Assembly (NCBI RefSeq): GCF_947242115.1
Contig: NC_074723.1
Span: 14,743,001 to 14,807,000 of the forward strand
Reading direction: 5' to 3'
Source of the DNA: Biomphalaria glabrata
Lineage: Eukaryota; Mollusca; Gastropoda; Planorbidae
Length of the DNA stretch: 64,000 nt
Below, piece after piece: positions 54,767 to 64,000 of this stretch (positions within the stretch are counted from its first letter, which is position 1; each line of letters opens with the position of its first letter). Both the position numbers and the translations under genes were made by a program. The notes below the pieces were generated by a model. It ran no database searches. It had not been told where the DNA came from and was given only the letters and a program-made list of their open reading frames with translations.

Positions 54767-55067
54767 GCCTATATCTTTGAAAACATGTAACCTAAATGTA
54801 AGCTCTACGAATATTTAAATAGATATGTTTATATTAGACTAGATCTAGATTCCTAATTAATGATTATGGGTCGCCTCGCCATATATATATATATGGGTAA
54901 AACAAACAACTACTAGCTTCCTAGAGTAGAAATTGATTTTAAAATATTTTATCTGTTCATCTTCATTATAATTGGATTAGGCTATGTATTTATCTTTGCC
55001 AATTTTTTGCATCGACGCTTAAATATTAATTGAAAGACATGTAATCTATGGGTCTAGACTCTAGAAT

Positions 55068-55073
55068 AATAAA
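55068..55073 (+). other. Possible poly(A) signal of the first CAP gene
   Basis: AATAAA about 300 nt after the proposed stop at 54766, the first convincing match downstream. Confidence 0.35.
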
Positions 55074-55544
55074 ACTTCTAAGGTATTAAATAAAGACATT
55101 TAAGTGGGAGAAGGATCTAGCAAGCCCGCGAGAGGCATGACTGTCAAACACCCGCGGCCTTGTAAATAAAAAAAAATGTATAATTCTATATGCAGAATAG
55201 CACAATATAGTGTCAGCCTTAGAAGGTTTACAATTTTTTAAGTATTTTATTTTATAGCGCTGTGTCATGTGTAGATACTCCAGAGTGAGGTACCGGTAAC
55301 ACTCCAGTAACCAAATCAACTACTACAGGCGAAAGGCCAACAATAGACGCTGATGTACGATGTCGATTTACAAGTTGAATACGTAGTGAAGGGAACTGTC
55401 GAATGTCGTTTAGCTACATCTCTTCGACCGTCAAACCTGCCTCTCTCTCTAAAGCCGGCCAAAACATTGTGATGACATTCGTTACAATCCTAATCTTATT
55501 TTTAAAATCACGTCAGTGTCGCTAAGCCAAAACTTAGTCCCACA

Positions 55545-55850
55545 CTGACAAGGTATAGCAGTCGTTACGTCCAACTCTGACAGGGTATAGCAGTCTTTAC
55601 GTCCAACTCTGACAAGGTATAGCAGTCGTTACGTCCCACTCTGACAAGGTATAGCAGTCGTTACGTCCCACTCTGACAAGGTATAGCAGTCGTTACGTCC
55701 AACTGTGACAAGGTATAGCAGTCGTTACGTCCCACTCTGACAAGGTATAGCAGTCGTTACGTCAAACTGTGACATGGGGTAGCAGTCGTTACGTCAAACT
55801 GTGACATGGGGTAGCAGTCGTTACGTCCCACTCTGACATTGGGTAGCAGC
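55545..55850 (+). repeat. 32-bp minisatellite, 9 units
   Basis: The unit starts TATAGCAGTCGTTACGTCCC and ends ACTCTGACAAGG. A single stray unit stands at 56721-56768. Between the two CAP genes. Confidence 0.88.
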
Positions 55851-57240
55851 AGAGGCGTAGCTCGCAAAGTGCGGGTGGTGCGGGCTGCATGGGGCACCAA
55901 GTGGATCATCAGACTTCTAAGTTCCTGTTCGCCTGAGCGTTTCACTACAACCTACACATTGCCTACAAACGGAAAACAAAACACGAAGTACTGTACTTAA
56001 AATAGAAACAATTTTTTATATATAGGCCTATATATTTTTGCTAAATTGTTAGTCTCCCATATTGTACTATATATCAGATATATATCAAATTTACTTGATT
56101 TGTTTATATCAACTCACTAACTGTCTGATACAAATTTTGAACACCTTATTTCTAGCTCTTACCATTCCCAGACCAATCTGAAACTTTGCATTCCTATTGT
56201 TGAATATGAAGATATTTGTAATAACTTTTTAGAAAGCTTCTATCAACTCACTGTCTGTCTGTCTGTCTGTCTGTCTGGTTCAAATTTCGAACACGTTCTT
56301 TCTTCCACTTTCCATTCTTGGATCCAATTGAAACTTTGCACAATTATTTATTGCTCCTAACAACACACGAATCAATTAAAAAAAAAACCAATTAGTTAAT
56401 TAGTGGTTATGAATAAATTTTGTTGGATATTGAAAAGGGAAATAAATCTTATAGAAATGACATATATCGCTGTAAATATGGAGTTCTACATAGATAAGTG
56501 TTTTTTTTTGTTTTGTTTGTGTTTTTTTTTTCCAAAATTAAAAAAAAAAGGAAATTGTATATTTCACTTGTAAAATTATTTTTTGTGTGAATGAGCAATA
56601 CTTTAACAATGAATACACACTATTTTATAAGGAAATAAAAACACGCCTTTTCGATGTTTAATTTTGTTGTTGTTGTTGTTTTGGAGGGCATCATGAGAGC
56701 TGTGTCTAGTTGCGTCACTGGGTAACATTCGTTAAGTCTCATTCTGACAATGGGATAGCAGTCTTTAGTTCTCTTAGCTACAGATCTCAATATCCTATTT
56801 AGAGCTAGTGGAACTCTGGTCCACAAAATCACATCTTGAGTTCTATTATTGTTGAACACAAACCTTCACCTTGACATCTAAAGTTCTGCCCATTAGCTTC
56901 GTAAGGGTCAACATCTACGTATTCAATATCATTAACACAAGACAGACAATGCATATATTAATACATCTGGCGGTTTTTTTTTGTGAATCATTGGATTCAC
57001 TTAGATTTCATCGCACCTGTTGGCCGTAACGAAAATATTTATCTCCTGACATAATTACAGCTATGTAATTAAACAATTCGTTTTAGTTGTAGCAATATAA
57101 ATTACCACATTTTTATGGAGAAGTACTAAACCTATTTAATGTACTTAGTAGATGTCACATGTAATATAGAATTTGTATCGAGAATGTGTTTACACCATCG
57201 AAGAATGACACGAGATGAGAAGGGTGGACAATGTAAACAA
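55851..57240. other. Intergenic region between the CAP genes
   Basis: Contains a hAT-like terminus (CAGAGGCGTAGCTCG at about 55849), a (TGTC)n run near 56250 and AT-rich text. No exon signal is seen before the TATA box at 57267. Confidence 0.5.
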
Positions 57241-57266
57241 CGCTGTATATTAGCTCTTTGTACACG

Positions 57267-57274
57267 TATATAAA
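57267..57274 (+). promoter_or_regulatory. TATA box of the second CAP gene
   Basis: TATATAAA about 80 bp upstream of the ATG at 57356. The spacing implies transcription from about 57300 and a 5' leader of about 55 nt. Confidence 0.5.
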
Positions 57275-57355
57275 CCTCCTATGAGAGTGCACGGAACATC
57301 CAAAGAGTTACCTCTCTTATCCAACCTTCTTTTCAATCGCCAAACATCTGTGACA

Positions 57356-58068
57356 ATGCAGCTCGCGCTGGTGATGACACTTTGCTTCGGACTGGTCGTC
57401 TCGGACACTGAAATCATTGCTATTCCCGAAGATGGGGACATCTCTAAGGCTTTCCTTGATGCTCACAATATCGCACGTGCTAACGTCAATGTACCAGACT
57501 TGGTAAGTAGCTGTCATCATAGACTTTACCTTTGGGATAGTTTCAAGTCAATTTTGTGTGTTTCCTTTTGGATCAGACAGTTATTTTATTTAAAAAAAAA
57601 AAAAAGCAGTTAAGTACTTTGTTTTGAATTTTAAGTAATAATTTAATTAAAAAAATATTGATGTATTTGTGAGGTCGTAGAAAAAATCAGTATTGTCAAT
57701 CAATTTCGTTTGCAATTTCTTCTTATTTGTATAGATCAGTTTAGAAAGAAAACAAAATTGTAATTGATCGAACCTTTAAAAGGTATATGCTTCAGTTACT
57801 TCTTGTGGATACTTTCACTCACACAGTAGAAATATAAATAGCACTCTGTGTGGTATTATGAATGTGACCTTGTAGAAGTATGGTTACTCTAGCAATTCAA
57901 CATATTACAGCTGATATTAAGAAAAAATGTGCAATGTGTAATAAATATTTCTAAACTTTTAATACAAACGAGTTATTATGACCGTAAAGACGGCTCGTTT
58001 CTGCTTCTATAAATTGACAAAACTAAAGCACTAACTTTTATTGAACAGCCTACAACATATAAGACATT

Positions 58069-58099
<31 letters not shown>

Positions 58100-61000
58100 A
58101 TATATATATATGCTGTCTTCGTTTACTTCCTTTCTCATTTCCTCCCTTGTGCCTCACTCCTCAACCTAAACGCACCTCTGTCTACTCTTTCTCGCCCCTC
58201 CACTCACCTCTTTCTTACCTCTATATTTCTCTAATATTAATCTTTATCCATCATTGGCTTATCGATCACTTGTCGATAGACTGCAGGTGAAACATTGTAG
58301 CTTGTGTTTTAATAAGCACCTAAGCCACATGTTACCCAATCTTCAGTCAGATTGACTAGCTCTACGGTATATTATTGGATGTCACAGATCGATGAGTCCA
58401 CAATACTCCCAAATATTAAATCCAGTATTTGGGCACTCTTTGTCTATAGTAACTTCCTTATAGTATTCCCATTTATCAGAAGAGCTTATGACCGTATATG
58501 ACCTAAAATGTCCTTAGCACTGTGTTAGAGTAATGAATTCAATGTATAGAAATAGTGTTCTGTACTGTAGTGTTAATAATCATGATAAACGTTTCTGTTA
58601 AACTATCATGCACATTATCATATTAAATTATTCTGTACATCAACGTGGTACATTATCATGGCACATTATCATGGTACATTAGCATGGTACATTATCATGG
58701 CACATTATCATGGTAAATTATCGTGGTACAATATCATGGCACATTATCATGGCACATTATCATGGCACATTAGCATGGTACATTAGCATGGTACATTATC
58801 ATGGTACATTATCGTGGTACATTATCATGGCATATTATCATGGTACATTATCATGGCACATTAGCATGGTACATTAGCATGGTACATTATCATGGTACAT
58901 TATCGTGGTACATTATCATGGTACATTATCGTGGTACATTATCATGGTACATTATCGTGGTACATTATCATGGCAAACGATCATGGCACATGATCAGAGT
59001 AAAATTGTACACACGTGTTCCTACTTAGTGGAATGTAGGTGTATTCAATACATGTACTAACGATGTATATGTACGGCTATTTTAACATTGAAAATGATGT
59101 CTACATTGTAGTAGATGAATTATTCATAATTGATCCTTCTTATTACAAAGTTTATCTAATATTAAAACTAGTTAAATGTAAGTGTATTTTATGCATGTCA
59201 ATAAAACTTTTATTGTGGCAGACAGGTGGTGTACTTAGAAAAAAATCCACTCATCAGCTCCTTTGAGAGTACGGGGGAATTTTCCCGAGAAACTGAACAA
59301 TGTCAAGGTCACTAAATTGAACGTCATTGTTGCCAACTAAAAAGAATTGCACTAATTAATTCAAGAATCTATAACTCTTCTTTCTTTATGTAGGAATGGA
59401 GTAACGAGCTGAGTGCATACGCCGAGAACTATGCCAAGAACTGCGTTTATGGGCACAGTTATGGACCTTACGGTGAAAACCTGTTCGCAGGATATCGTAA
59501 GTACAAATTACATTATCTAACAGAGACGTAGTGTAGGGGGGGGGGGCAAGGAGGGACACGATGCCCCGGGCTCCACACGCAGAGAGGTGCTAAAAAATAA
59601 AATTATTGTAGATATTTTAGTTGAGTAATACATTCTAAGATTATTTGTATTATATTATTATTAAATATTTTTTTTATTTATAAGCCTATATTTCTATGTG
59701 ATGTTCATGGAAAATAGGGGGAGGGGGGGCGCCAATAAAGTAATTTGCCCCGGGCGAACATTTTCCTCATTACGCTTCTGTTATCTAATTACGTCTAGAA
59801 CAATGAAATGTATGCATTTCTATTGCACTACGAAGTTATACAAAAATAAAGAAAAAGAAAACAAGTCCACAACGCGACAGAAGTTTCTTTGTACAAAAAT
59901 TCATTACTAAACCATTTTAAATGCAATTGAGTGGTTGTGAAATCTACTCCGCCATTTAACTCTGTGCTAAATTGTTGATGATAAAACAACAATACAGAAA
60001 CAATATAAACAAGGTGTTGATAAGAGAGAGATTTATTTGAACTAATGAAAATCGTTCTCATTGTTTGACCAGTCTAACTCGGACTCGATTTTGGGGCAAC
60101 ATTGAGCTTTCAGTGACTAACTGTTGGGGCAACATTGAGCTTTTAGTGGCTAACACAATTTCATTGACTCAACAATACAGTTTTTTAAAAGTCTTGGCTG
60201 CATTAGTAGAAAGCTTTCTCTTTCTCTCTTTTTTTTTTTGGGGGGGGGGGGGGGCACCATATTCACTTCCAATTACTTAAGGCCGGCCCTGAGCGGAAAG
60301 GGAAGTCTGTTAAACTTACAAATTAAACATGTAGTTTTTAGATTCATCATTTTTTTTCCAAACCTTCTATCAAGCCATTTTGTTTCTTTCTTGCACGTTT
60401 GAATAGTCGCCAATAGTCGCAATCGAATTGTCGACCACTTCTACTCGTCAACAAATTTTGCGTCGAAACTCTTGCTCGATGACAACATATCTATCAATTA
60501 AATAATCCACAAATTAGCTAGTTAATTAGTCGTTATTAATTAATTTTGTTTTTAAATAGAAAATGTACTAAGCAAAGGGGAGAATGCGCCTTGTGGAAGC
60601 GAGTGGCAAAGAAACGAAAACAATATTTGGATTTCTACTTTTGTATGCGTTTTAATAAAAGCATTTTTTTAATTATTATTATTTCTACTATATAATATTT
60701 GTTTTTAATTCAATGTCATCTGACAGCCAAACAAACTGACAAAGTAACGCTCGCCACCAACGCCGTGAATTCCTGGGTGAAAGAGATACAAAATGTGGAC
60801 CTGCCCACCTGGAATTGCTTTACACGATTCGACAAAACGACGTGTGGACACTACTCCCAGGTGACTACTTTGCAGAAGTTTGCTTGACAATCGCTACGTT
60901 CCCGTTAATTAGCTACGGGATTCATTATTCTTTACAAATTAAAATAATATTTTTGAGGGTTTAAAATAAAATGTAAAGTACAGTTCCCCTTTCAGACCTT

Positions 61001-63137
61001 GTGATCTATAGGGCAGATGATGTTAAAGCCATCTGTTTCTTTGGCCAATGGTTATTTAGCAGGGTGTCATGTGGCCAGCACGACGACGACCCGCCTTTAC
61101 TTTCCCCAACTAAAGTCAGGTACCCATTAGAGTTGGGTGGGATCAAGGAGGCACTAAAAATCCCATTTAAAATAGGTAGTCAAAATATTTAACTATATAC
61201 GCCTAAGTGGCTATTGTGGCTTATTTACCCCCCCCCCATTCCCCCAACCGATTGGCGTTTATAGCCATCTTATCTTTTCATTGGGAGCGTTCAACCCCAC
61301 CCCCACCACCACCACCCGGCTACACCCATAAGTTATCGTAAAATATTTCAACATTGACCTGTTTTCCTACAAGTTATTGGGAACCATAAATAAAGTAAAT
61401 CGACAGCAGCCTAAGAAAAACTAAAGCAAACTATAGTCAATATTTCTAGGGTGTGGGGTGTCGTCCATAGGAACCCCATGGCTACGCCGCTTCCCAAGTA
61501 AATAAAAAAAAAATTCCTTACAAAAGGTAAGCTAATTAAATTTATGAAATCTAATTACATGGAATTACGGAAAGTAAACTGGTAGATGTGTCACTCTGTG
61601 ACTAGGTTGTGTGGAAAGACACCCAAAAGGTTGGCTGCGCCATCATTCACTGTAAGACAGAAACAAGGAATATCCTCAACAACTACGTCATTTGTGAGTA
61701 CGAACCCAGGTCAGTAGGTCTTTTTATAACTAGGTCATTTTGTCAGTAGGTCTTTTTATAACTAGGTCATTTTGTCAGTATGTTTTTTTTATTAGTAGGT
61801 CATTTTCTCAATAGGTCTTTTTGTCAGTGTGTCTTTTTGTCAGTGGGTCTGTTTGTCAGTGGGTCTTTTTGTAAGTGGGTCTTTTTGTCAGTGGGTCTTT
61901 TTATCAATGGGCCTTTTTGTCAGTATGTCTTTTTTACCAGTAGTCTTTTTGTTAGTCTTTTTTTTTTTAAATACTAACTTTAAAGTCAATAATGCATTAC
62001 ATTTGTCTCGTGTAGTCTCGTGTATATCTGAGTGTATTTTCCACCAACATCTTCACTTAGTAAGTGCAGTGGGGAAAAAAACATTCCAAAGGCGAAGTCT
62101 AGTTTTTCGTTGTTTATTTTTCAGAGGCCAAGAGCGAGACCGCTATTACCTCCTCCCTCGCCAACGTCACAATCTCTAACTAGCTATAGCTGACCCATGG
62201 CGTAGCATACGCCATTTGGTGACGGGTGAACTCTTCGTAGAGAATTATATATACAGAGAAGTCTGAGAGAAGATTACTTGTCACCCCTCTTTTTTTTTCT
62301 TTTCTGAGCCGCGCTCTCTGTCACCGCGAAGGTTAAGTGGGATAACTCTAGTCAGACGTGCAGAAATAAAAGAGTTATCTTTCCATGACTTTTTCGTCGA
62401 GGGTAAGAAAGTCGGCGTGCATGCGTGTCCCGCTTGATTGGGCGACGTTGAGAATTATTTATATAGATGACTAATGCTGTCCCCATGGTTCTTAAAAGGG
62501 TTTGATCTCACCACTTTTAGTTTGAGTGGTAAAGCATTTGGCTTCCAGACTGAGGGGGCGGTGGGTTCAAATCTCAGCGACAGTCATACACTAAAGATTT
62601 CTGCGTGATGAAAATATGCAAGATGAATTGCTTTACCACGATAAAAAATAAACAAACTTACGTGCGCTGATTTGTACATCGAATGTCCCTCGCATTTTGT
62701 AGTGCTGCCTCCTCCTTCGACTGAATTTTACTTGTGTTTTATTTGTTTGATTATAGTTTGTTTGTTTTTCGGAGGGGGGTGGGTGGGTGGAGGACGTAGG
62801 AAGAACAATGCACTCCATAGCCAAACTTCATTTCTGCAGCTCAGAAATCAGGACAACACTTGGCTCCGGGCTCTGACGCTTACAAGTAAACATTTACTTT
62901 GGGGAAAGGGGAGCGACGTCTTAGGTAAAAGTTTGAGAAACACTGGTTTAAAGTACCGATATGGGCGTTGTACGCAAAACCAGCTATTGGCAGTAACGTA
63001 ACGACATTATCATGTGCTTTTGTTGTAATGTGTTTTATCTTGTTTGGACTAACCAACTAGACTTATCTTTTTTAGTATTAATGTCATTACAATCAATGTG
63101 TTTCAGTGGCAACTTCATTGGCGAAAAACCTTACTGA
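57356..63137 (+). CDS. Secreted CAP-superfamily protein, second of a tandem pair
   Basis: Exons 57356-57502, 59394-59496, 60727-60860, 61606-61709 and 63107-63137 add up to 519 bp, 172 residues. The signal peptide starts MQLALVMTLCFGLVVS. The CAP domain follows: FLDAHNIARA, YGHS, PYGENLFAG, CGHYSQVVW, VGCAIIHC and VICEYEP, closing with SGNFIGEKPY. Introns have phases 0, 1, 0, 2 and exon 2 is 103 bp, both as in the gene upstream, so the two arose by tandem duplication. A TATA box lies about 80-90 bp before the ATG. A second possible last exon (62125-62179) would replace the final ten residues. The protein is CAP domain only, without a CRISP Cys-rich tail. Confidence 0.86.
58645..58990 (+). repeat. 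13-bp minisatellite, about 26 units
   Basis: Unit CATGGTACATTAT with variants at two positions (GGCA, TAGC, TCGT). In intron 1 of the second CAP gene. The ORF across it is a by-product. Confidence 0.9.
59521..59780. mobile_element. hAT-type MITE in a CAP intron
   Basis: 260 bp with ends CAGAGACGTAGTG / CAGAAGCGTAATG (inverted) and a perfect 8-bp duplication TTATCTAA (59513-59520, 59781-59788). It starts 25 bp after exon 2 of the second CAP gene. Confidence 0.87.
60972..61165 (-). mobile_element. SINE family A in a CAP intron, head missing
   Basis: Tail and core up to GGTACCCATTAGAGTTGGGT. It lies between exons 3 and 4 of the second CAP gene. Confidence 0.65.
61705..61960 (+). repeat. 16-bp minisatellite right after CAP exon 4
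   Basis: The unit GTCAGTGGGTCTTTTT begins at the splice donor itself: GTCAGTAGG is both the donor of exon 4 and the first repeat unit. About 15 units. Confidence 0.85.
62125..62179 (+). CDS. Candidate alternative last exon of the second CAP gene
   Basis: After a TTTTTCAG acceptor the sequence reads in phase 2 from exon 4 as RGQERDRYYLLPRQRHNL and stops at TAA. It lies between exon 4 and the SGNFIGEKPY exon, and an AATAAA follows about 190 nt later. The phase match and own poly(A) signal suggest alternative polyadenylation, but a tail this basic is not typical of the family. Confidence 0.45.
62365..62370 (+). other. Proximal poly(A) signal of the second CAP gene
   Basis: AATAAA about 185 nt after the stop of the alternative last exon. 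Confidence 0.35.
62521..62585 (+). other. tRNA-like SINE head
   Basis: TTGAGTGGTAAAGCATTTGG and GGTGGGTTCAAATC resemble boxes A and B. No cloverleaf closes. It lies in the last intron of the second CAP gene. Confidence 0.4.
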
Positions 63138-63191
63138 TCGATTCCTCACAGATACAACTTGATGATCAATAACATTGGTTAAATTAAATTA

Positions 63192-63197
63192 AATAAA
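63192..63197 (+). other. Distal poly(A) signal of the second CAP gene
   Basis: AATAAA 55 nt after the stop of the SGNFIGEKPY exon. Confidence 0.5.
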
Positions 63198-63956
63198 TCA
63201 GTATCCCGATCAAAAATATGTCTTATATCATGTTATATGTATATATATTTATTATTTGTTTTATTACAAAATATAGACCTACTTTAATTCTTCTGCAAGT
63301 AGGAATATATATATGTTTATTTATTTATTTGTTGTTTTGTGGTAAATGCCATATAGTGTACCTTCATTCTTCCGCAAGTAGAAATACGTAGTCAATTCTT
63401 AAACATTACGACAGGTTTATGCAGGCCTGCATTTTTTTTTAAATTTCTTTTTTACATAGAGAAAAACAGAACTTCAGTCTAGCCGGATGTTTTTACCGGT
63501 TGTTGACTTGTAACACCAAACTGCTGGTAGACAACTAAACCGTTGTAGGCGTAATATGTCTTAACTAATAAAACTTCAAATAGCTTGAGTAACTTCCTTG
63601 TGAACAAACTAAATAGAACATTATTTATAATATACACTAAATCAAGTTCATATGAGATCAAATAAATTTAGTGGACTTTAGTAATAATATTTGTTAACAA
63701 AATCTAATTCACTACAATAACATAACCTCTCAGTCTCACGTTCTGGAGTCGTCTGTCCTAAGACCAACTGACGACAACGCCACCTATGTTACATCATTCA
63801 CAACCAATCGCTAGCCTCTTCCCTCCGTCACCATAGAAACACACACACACACACTGCATAACACAGAAGTAACAACATTTGTATAGTATTTGTGACCAAG
63901 AAGTCATGGAAAGGGAACAAGTAATCTACTATGTATATTTACAGGTCACTAAATAG

Positions 63957-64000
63957 CAGGGCCGGACTTAACCATTGTGGGGCCCTATGCGAAACGGATT
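63957..64000 (+). mobile_element. hAT-like terminus running off the window
   Basis: CAGGGCCGGACTTAACC followed by GGGGCCCTATGCG, typical of hAT-like MITE ends. A similar end in reverse (TTAAGGCCGGCCCTG) closes at about 60291. Confidence 0.5.

Noticed and set aside
58801-59028. ORF of HYHGTLSWYI-type repeats
   Set aside because: Read-through of the 13-bp minisatellite in an intron.
61780-62179. ORFs rich in Phe/Val/Gly after CAP exon 4
   Set aside because: Mostly the 16-bp minisatellite. Only the 62125-62179 end has splice and phase support.

Overview
The window looks like nuclear DNA of a gastropod mollusc, probably a freshwater pulmonate snail. The base composition is AT-rich. The genes have short exons split by long introns. 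The background is crowded with SINEs, LINE tails, hAT-like elements, a Helitron and minisatellites of kinds I associate with planorbid and related snails. The assignment rests on repeat style and gene content, not on a marker gene.

Three host genes can be built exon by exon from splice sites, reading phase and conserved motifs. (1) A minus-strand gene spans about 36.3 kb down to 10.86 kb. It has a signal-peptide exon, eight LDL-receptor class A (LDLa) modules, a Ser/Thr-rich stalk, one transmembrane helix and a 160-residue cytoplasmic tail with eleven tyrosines. Every internal junction is phase 1, seven of the LDLa exons are exactly 111 bp, and the whole adds up to 549 codons plus a stop. (2) and (3) are two plus-strand, head-to-tail genes for small secreted CAP-superfamily proteins, at 48.5-54.8 kb and 57.4-63.1 kb. 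They share one intron-phase pattern (0, 1, 0, 2). The second has two candidate last exons, each with its own poly(A) signal.

The left end (1-25.3 kb) is dominated by transposable elements. A repeat of about 2.8-3.0 kb occurs at 1-2786 and, in opposite orientation, at 20610-25248. It carries a 149-bp satellite with CRE-like palindromes and a fold-back core. The right copy, inside a receptor intron, holds a 1672-bp Helitron, and the left copy preserves the empty site. Between the two copies lie a small LTR element with a gag-like ORF (2821-4628), a two-exon Mutator-like transposase (7015-9137), the 3' exons of the receptor, a solo LTR and a LINE fragment.

From 25 to 36 kb the receptor introns hold a 2.3-kb hAT-like element with a 97-bp hairpin array, several minisatellites and SINE copies. 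From 37 to 48 kb I see only repeats, including a second gag-bearing LTR relic (41243-42401) and a 390-bp pyrimidine tract. The two CAP genes then run to the right end, where another hAT-like terminus enters the window.

The strongest biological candidate is the LDLa receptor: an extracellular ligand-binding array joined to a tail whose tyrosine motifs come in separate phase-1 exons, which suggests a signalling or endocytic receptor assembled by exon shuffling.
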